DNA from: Anaerolineae bacterium | GTDB lineage: Bacteria > Chloroflexota > Anaerolineae > Aggregatilineales > Phototrophicaceae | Assembly: GCA_020848855.1 (NCBI GenBank) | Contig: JADLHH010000072.1 | Span: 1-13,904 of the forward strand | Reading direction: 5' to 3' | Length of the DNA stretch: 13,904 nt | Shown here: positions 12,657 to 13,904 of the stretch, piece by piece | How the letters are laid out: the number at the start of each line of letters is the position of its first letter | Numbering within the stretch: position 1 is the first letter of the stretch | Made by a program: the position numbers and the translations under genes | Notes under the pieces: generated by a model | Told to the model about the DNA's origin: nothing | Databases searched by the model: none | Seen by the model: only the letters and a program-made list of their open reading frames with translations

Positions 12657-12820
12657 GGACTGAGGGCTGAGGACTGAGGACTGAGCAGGCGATGATTGCG
12701 ATACGAAGTTCTGTTCTGAGCGCCGACTGCACAACACCGAGGAAAAGACTGGTCTCTTGAATGAAACAACACTCGACAGCATGTGTTTTTACTCAGTCCT
12801 CGTTACTCAATTCTCAGTCC
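12657..12820. repeat. Inverted blocks of degenerate 7-base repeats flanking a 106-base spacer
   Basis: Block 1 (12657-12685) consists of GGACTGA, GGGCTGA, GGACTGA, GGACTGA plus G. Block 2 (12792-12820) read on the minus strand is GGACTGAG followed by 7-base units ending in GAG, matching block 1 at about 23 of 29 positions. The blocks are in inverted orientation and enclose 12686-12791. In the mRNA they could pair into a long stem in several registers. Block 2 overlaps the last base of the response regulator stop codon. Confidence 0.6.
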
Positions 12821-13497
12821 TACGTATCGAGCCGGTAGCCCACGCCCCACACGGTATCGATGGTCGCGCGCATCCCCTTAAGCTTGTGGCGCAGGTGGGC
12901 GATGTGAACGTCCACGGTGCGCGTCTCGCCTGCGAAATCGTAGCCCCACACGATGTCGAGCAGCTTTTCGCGGGTGAAGACCATGCCGGGGTTGTTCGCC
13001 AGCGTCACCAGCAGGTCGAATTCCTTCATGCGCAGGTCGATTTCCCTGCCGTCGACCGTGACGACACGCCGTTCCGGGTGGATGGCGAGGTTCTCGATGG
13101 TGATAGCGGAATCGGCATTGGCGGGCGCGGGGCGTCCGGTGCGCCGCAAAATGGCGCGCACGCGGGCGACCAGCTCGCGCGGGTTGAACGGCTTGGTCAG
13201 GTAATCGTCCGCACCCAGTTCCAGCCCGACGATGCGGTCGATATCCTCGCTGCGCGCCGTCAGCATGATGATCGGCACGTCCGATTCGGCGCGGACGCGG
13301 CGGCAGACTTCCCAGCCGTCGAGTTCCGGCAGCATCAGGTCGAGCACGACCAGATTCGGCTTGTCCTGAAGGATTTTGTGCAGGGCGGTTTTGCCATCGG
13401 TCGCGCTGGATGTCCTGTAGTTCTCCTGCTCCAGATACAGTTTCGCCAGGTCGATGATGTGCTGCTCGTCGTCTACGATCAGGATGGTTTCAGGCAT
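12820..13497 (-). CDS. OmpR/PhoB-family response regulator
   Basis: 225 residues. The receiver domain (about 3-116) has Asp9/Asp10, phospho-acceptor Asp53 in VVLDLMLPELDGW, Thr80 in MLTA, and Lys102 in LTKPF. The C-terminal winged-helix DNA-binding domain (about 128-224) shows DLRMKEFDLLVTLANNPGMV, the TREKLLDIVWGYD region and VDVHIAHLRHKL. It should be a transcription factor activated by the downstream histidine kinase. The start ATG at 13497 is preceded by GGGAG with a 6-base spacing. The longer frame upstream is an out-of-phase reading of the preceding gene and was discarded. It overlaps that gene by 8 bases, which suggests translational coupling. Target genes cannot be read; the inverted 7-base repeats after its stop are not a typical PhoB box. 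Confidence 0.95.
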   Translation of the reverse strand: MPETILIVDDEQHIIDLAKLYLEQENYRTSSATDGKTALHKILQDKPNLVVLDLMLPELDGWEVCRRVRAESDVPIIMLTARSEDIDRIVGLELGADDYLTKPFNPRELVARVRAILRRTGRPAPANADSAITIENLAIHPERRVVTVDGREIDLRMKEFDLLVTLANNPGMVFTREKLLDIVWGYDFAGETRTVDVHIAHLRHKLKGMRATIDTVWGVGYRLDT

Positions 13498-13904
13498 CAC
13501 CTTCTCCCGAAGTATCTGCGTTGGTCGTGTCCGGGGCAGGAATGGCTTCCGGCGGCTCGATTTGGTTGACCAGCACTTTATCGACGCGGTTGCCGTCCAT
13601 GTCCATGACTTCGAAGTGCAGGTTCGTCCAGTCGAACGAATCGCCCGGCTGCGGGATGTGCCCCAACTGCGCCATGACGAAGCCGCCCAGCGTCGAATAG
13701 GTATCGTGCGCGCCCGGCAGTTCGTCAAACCCGAACACGCGCACGAAGTCGTCCACCGAAATCAACCCGTCGATCAACCACGAGCCATCGTCGCGCTGGG
13801 TTGCCTGCGGCGCGTTTTCTTCAACGTCGCCGACGATCTCTTCCAGCAAATCCTGCATGGTGACCAAGCCCGCCATGCCGCCGTATTCATCGATCACAAT
13901 GGCG
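13490..13904 (-). CDS. CBS / CorC_HlyC-type membrane protein, C-terminal part (start outside window)
   Basis: The visible part is 137 codons, entering from the right edge. It starts with AIVIDEYGGMAGLVTMQDLL, the hallmark end of the second CBS domain in the CNNM/CorC/HlyC family, then EEIVGDVEE. A CorC_HlyC transporter-associated domain follows (DGSWLIDGLISVDDF, then HDTYSTLGGFVMAQLGHIP and FEVMDMDGNRVDKV). It ends in an acidic, Pro/Thr-rich tail of about 20 residues. Relatives have an N-terminal DUF21 membrane domain and are linked to magnesium, cobalt or sodium efflux; that part lies outside the window. The gene overlaps the response regulator by 8 bases in one operon, so the two-component system may respond to ion or envelope stress. 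Annotation as haemolysin in this family is historical. Confidence 0.85.
   Translation of the reverse strand, partial: AIVIDEYGGMAGLVTMQDLLEEIVGDVEENAPQATQRDDGSWLIDGLISVDDFVRVFGFDELPGAHDTYSTLGGFVMAQLGHIPQPGDSFDWTNLHFEVMDMDGNRVDKVLVNQIEPPEAIPAPDTTNADTSGEGDA

Noticed and set aside
12643..12732. N-terminal extension of the histidine kinase to an ATG at 12732
   Set aside because: It would translate the intergenic 7-base repeat array, and the start at 12642 places TM1 normally near the N-terminus.
13498..13728. N-terminal extension of the response regulator
   Set aside because: It is an out-of-phase reading of the CorC/HlyC gene; the receiver domain begins right at the ATG at 13497.

Overview
The window reads as a piece of a G+C-rich (roughly 60%) bacterial chromosome, most likely Chloroflexota, class Anaerolineae or a close relative. 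This is inferred from the mix of Hanks-type Ser/Thr kinases, a MalF-like sugar ABC permease, secreted proteins with Thr-Pro-Glu-rich linkers, bacterial SH3 domains, and E. coli-like -10 boxes. No rRNA, tRNA, CRISPR array or insertion sequence was seen.

Left part (1-7468, all on the minus strand). A MalF-type sugar ABC permease, cut by the window edge, lies downstream of three tandem paralogous genes of 646, 655 and 660 codons. Each paralog encodes a complete N-terminal Ser/Thr kinase domain, one membrane helix, and a C-terminal extracytoplasmic domain with the fold of ribose/galactose-type periplasmic binding proteins. They look like one-component sugar-sensing receptor kinases. Each has its own upstream -10 element, and the upstream gaps carry palindromes that could be operators. 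The three sensor domains each contain exactly two cysteines, always 55 residues apart. The kinase nearest the permease has lost the usual activation-segment threonines.

Middle part (7620-11011). Divergent from the third kinase is a secreted C39-like cysteine peptidase/TPR protein, followed by a REP-like palindrome and a strong intrinsic terminator. Next comes a secreted SH3b-domain protein of otherwise unknown family. It converges, with a 5-base gap, on a secreted CE1/polyhydroxybutyrate-depolymerase-like esterase.

Right part (11152-13904, minus strand). A CBS/CorC_HlyC-type membrane protein (N-terminus outside the window), an OmpR/PhoB response regulator overlapping it by 8 bases, and a HAMP-HisKA histidine kinase appear to form one transcription unit. 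The regulator and the kinase are separated by a 177-base spacer bounded by inverted blocks of degenerate 7-base repeats.

Taken together this is an envelope-sensing and nutrient-acquisition neighbourhood. The most novel element is the triplicated sugar-binding-protein/Ser-Thr-kinase receptor next to a sugar transporter. All functional statements rest on motif reading and remembered family knowledge; no database search was run.
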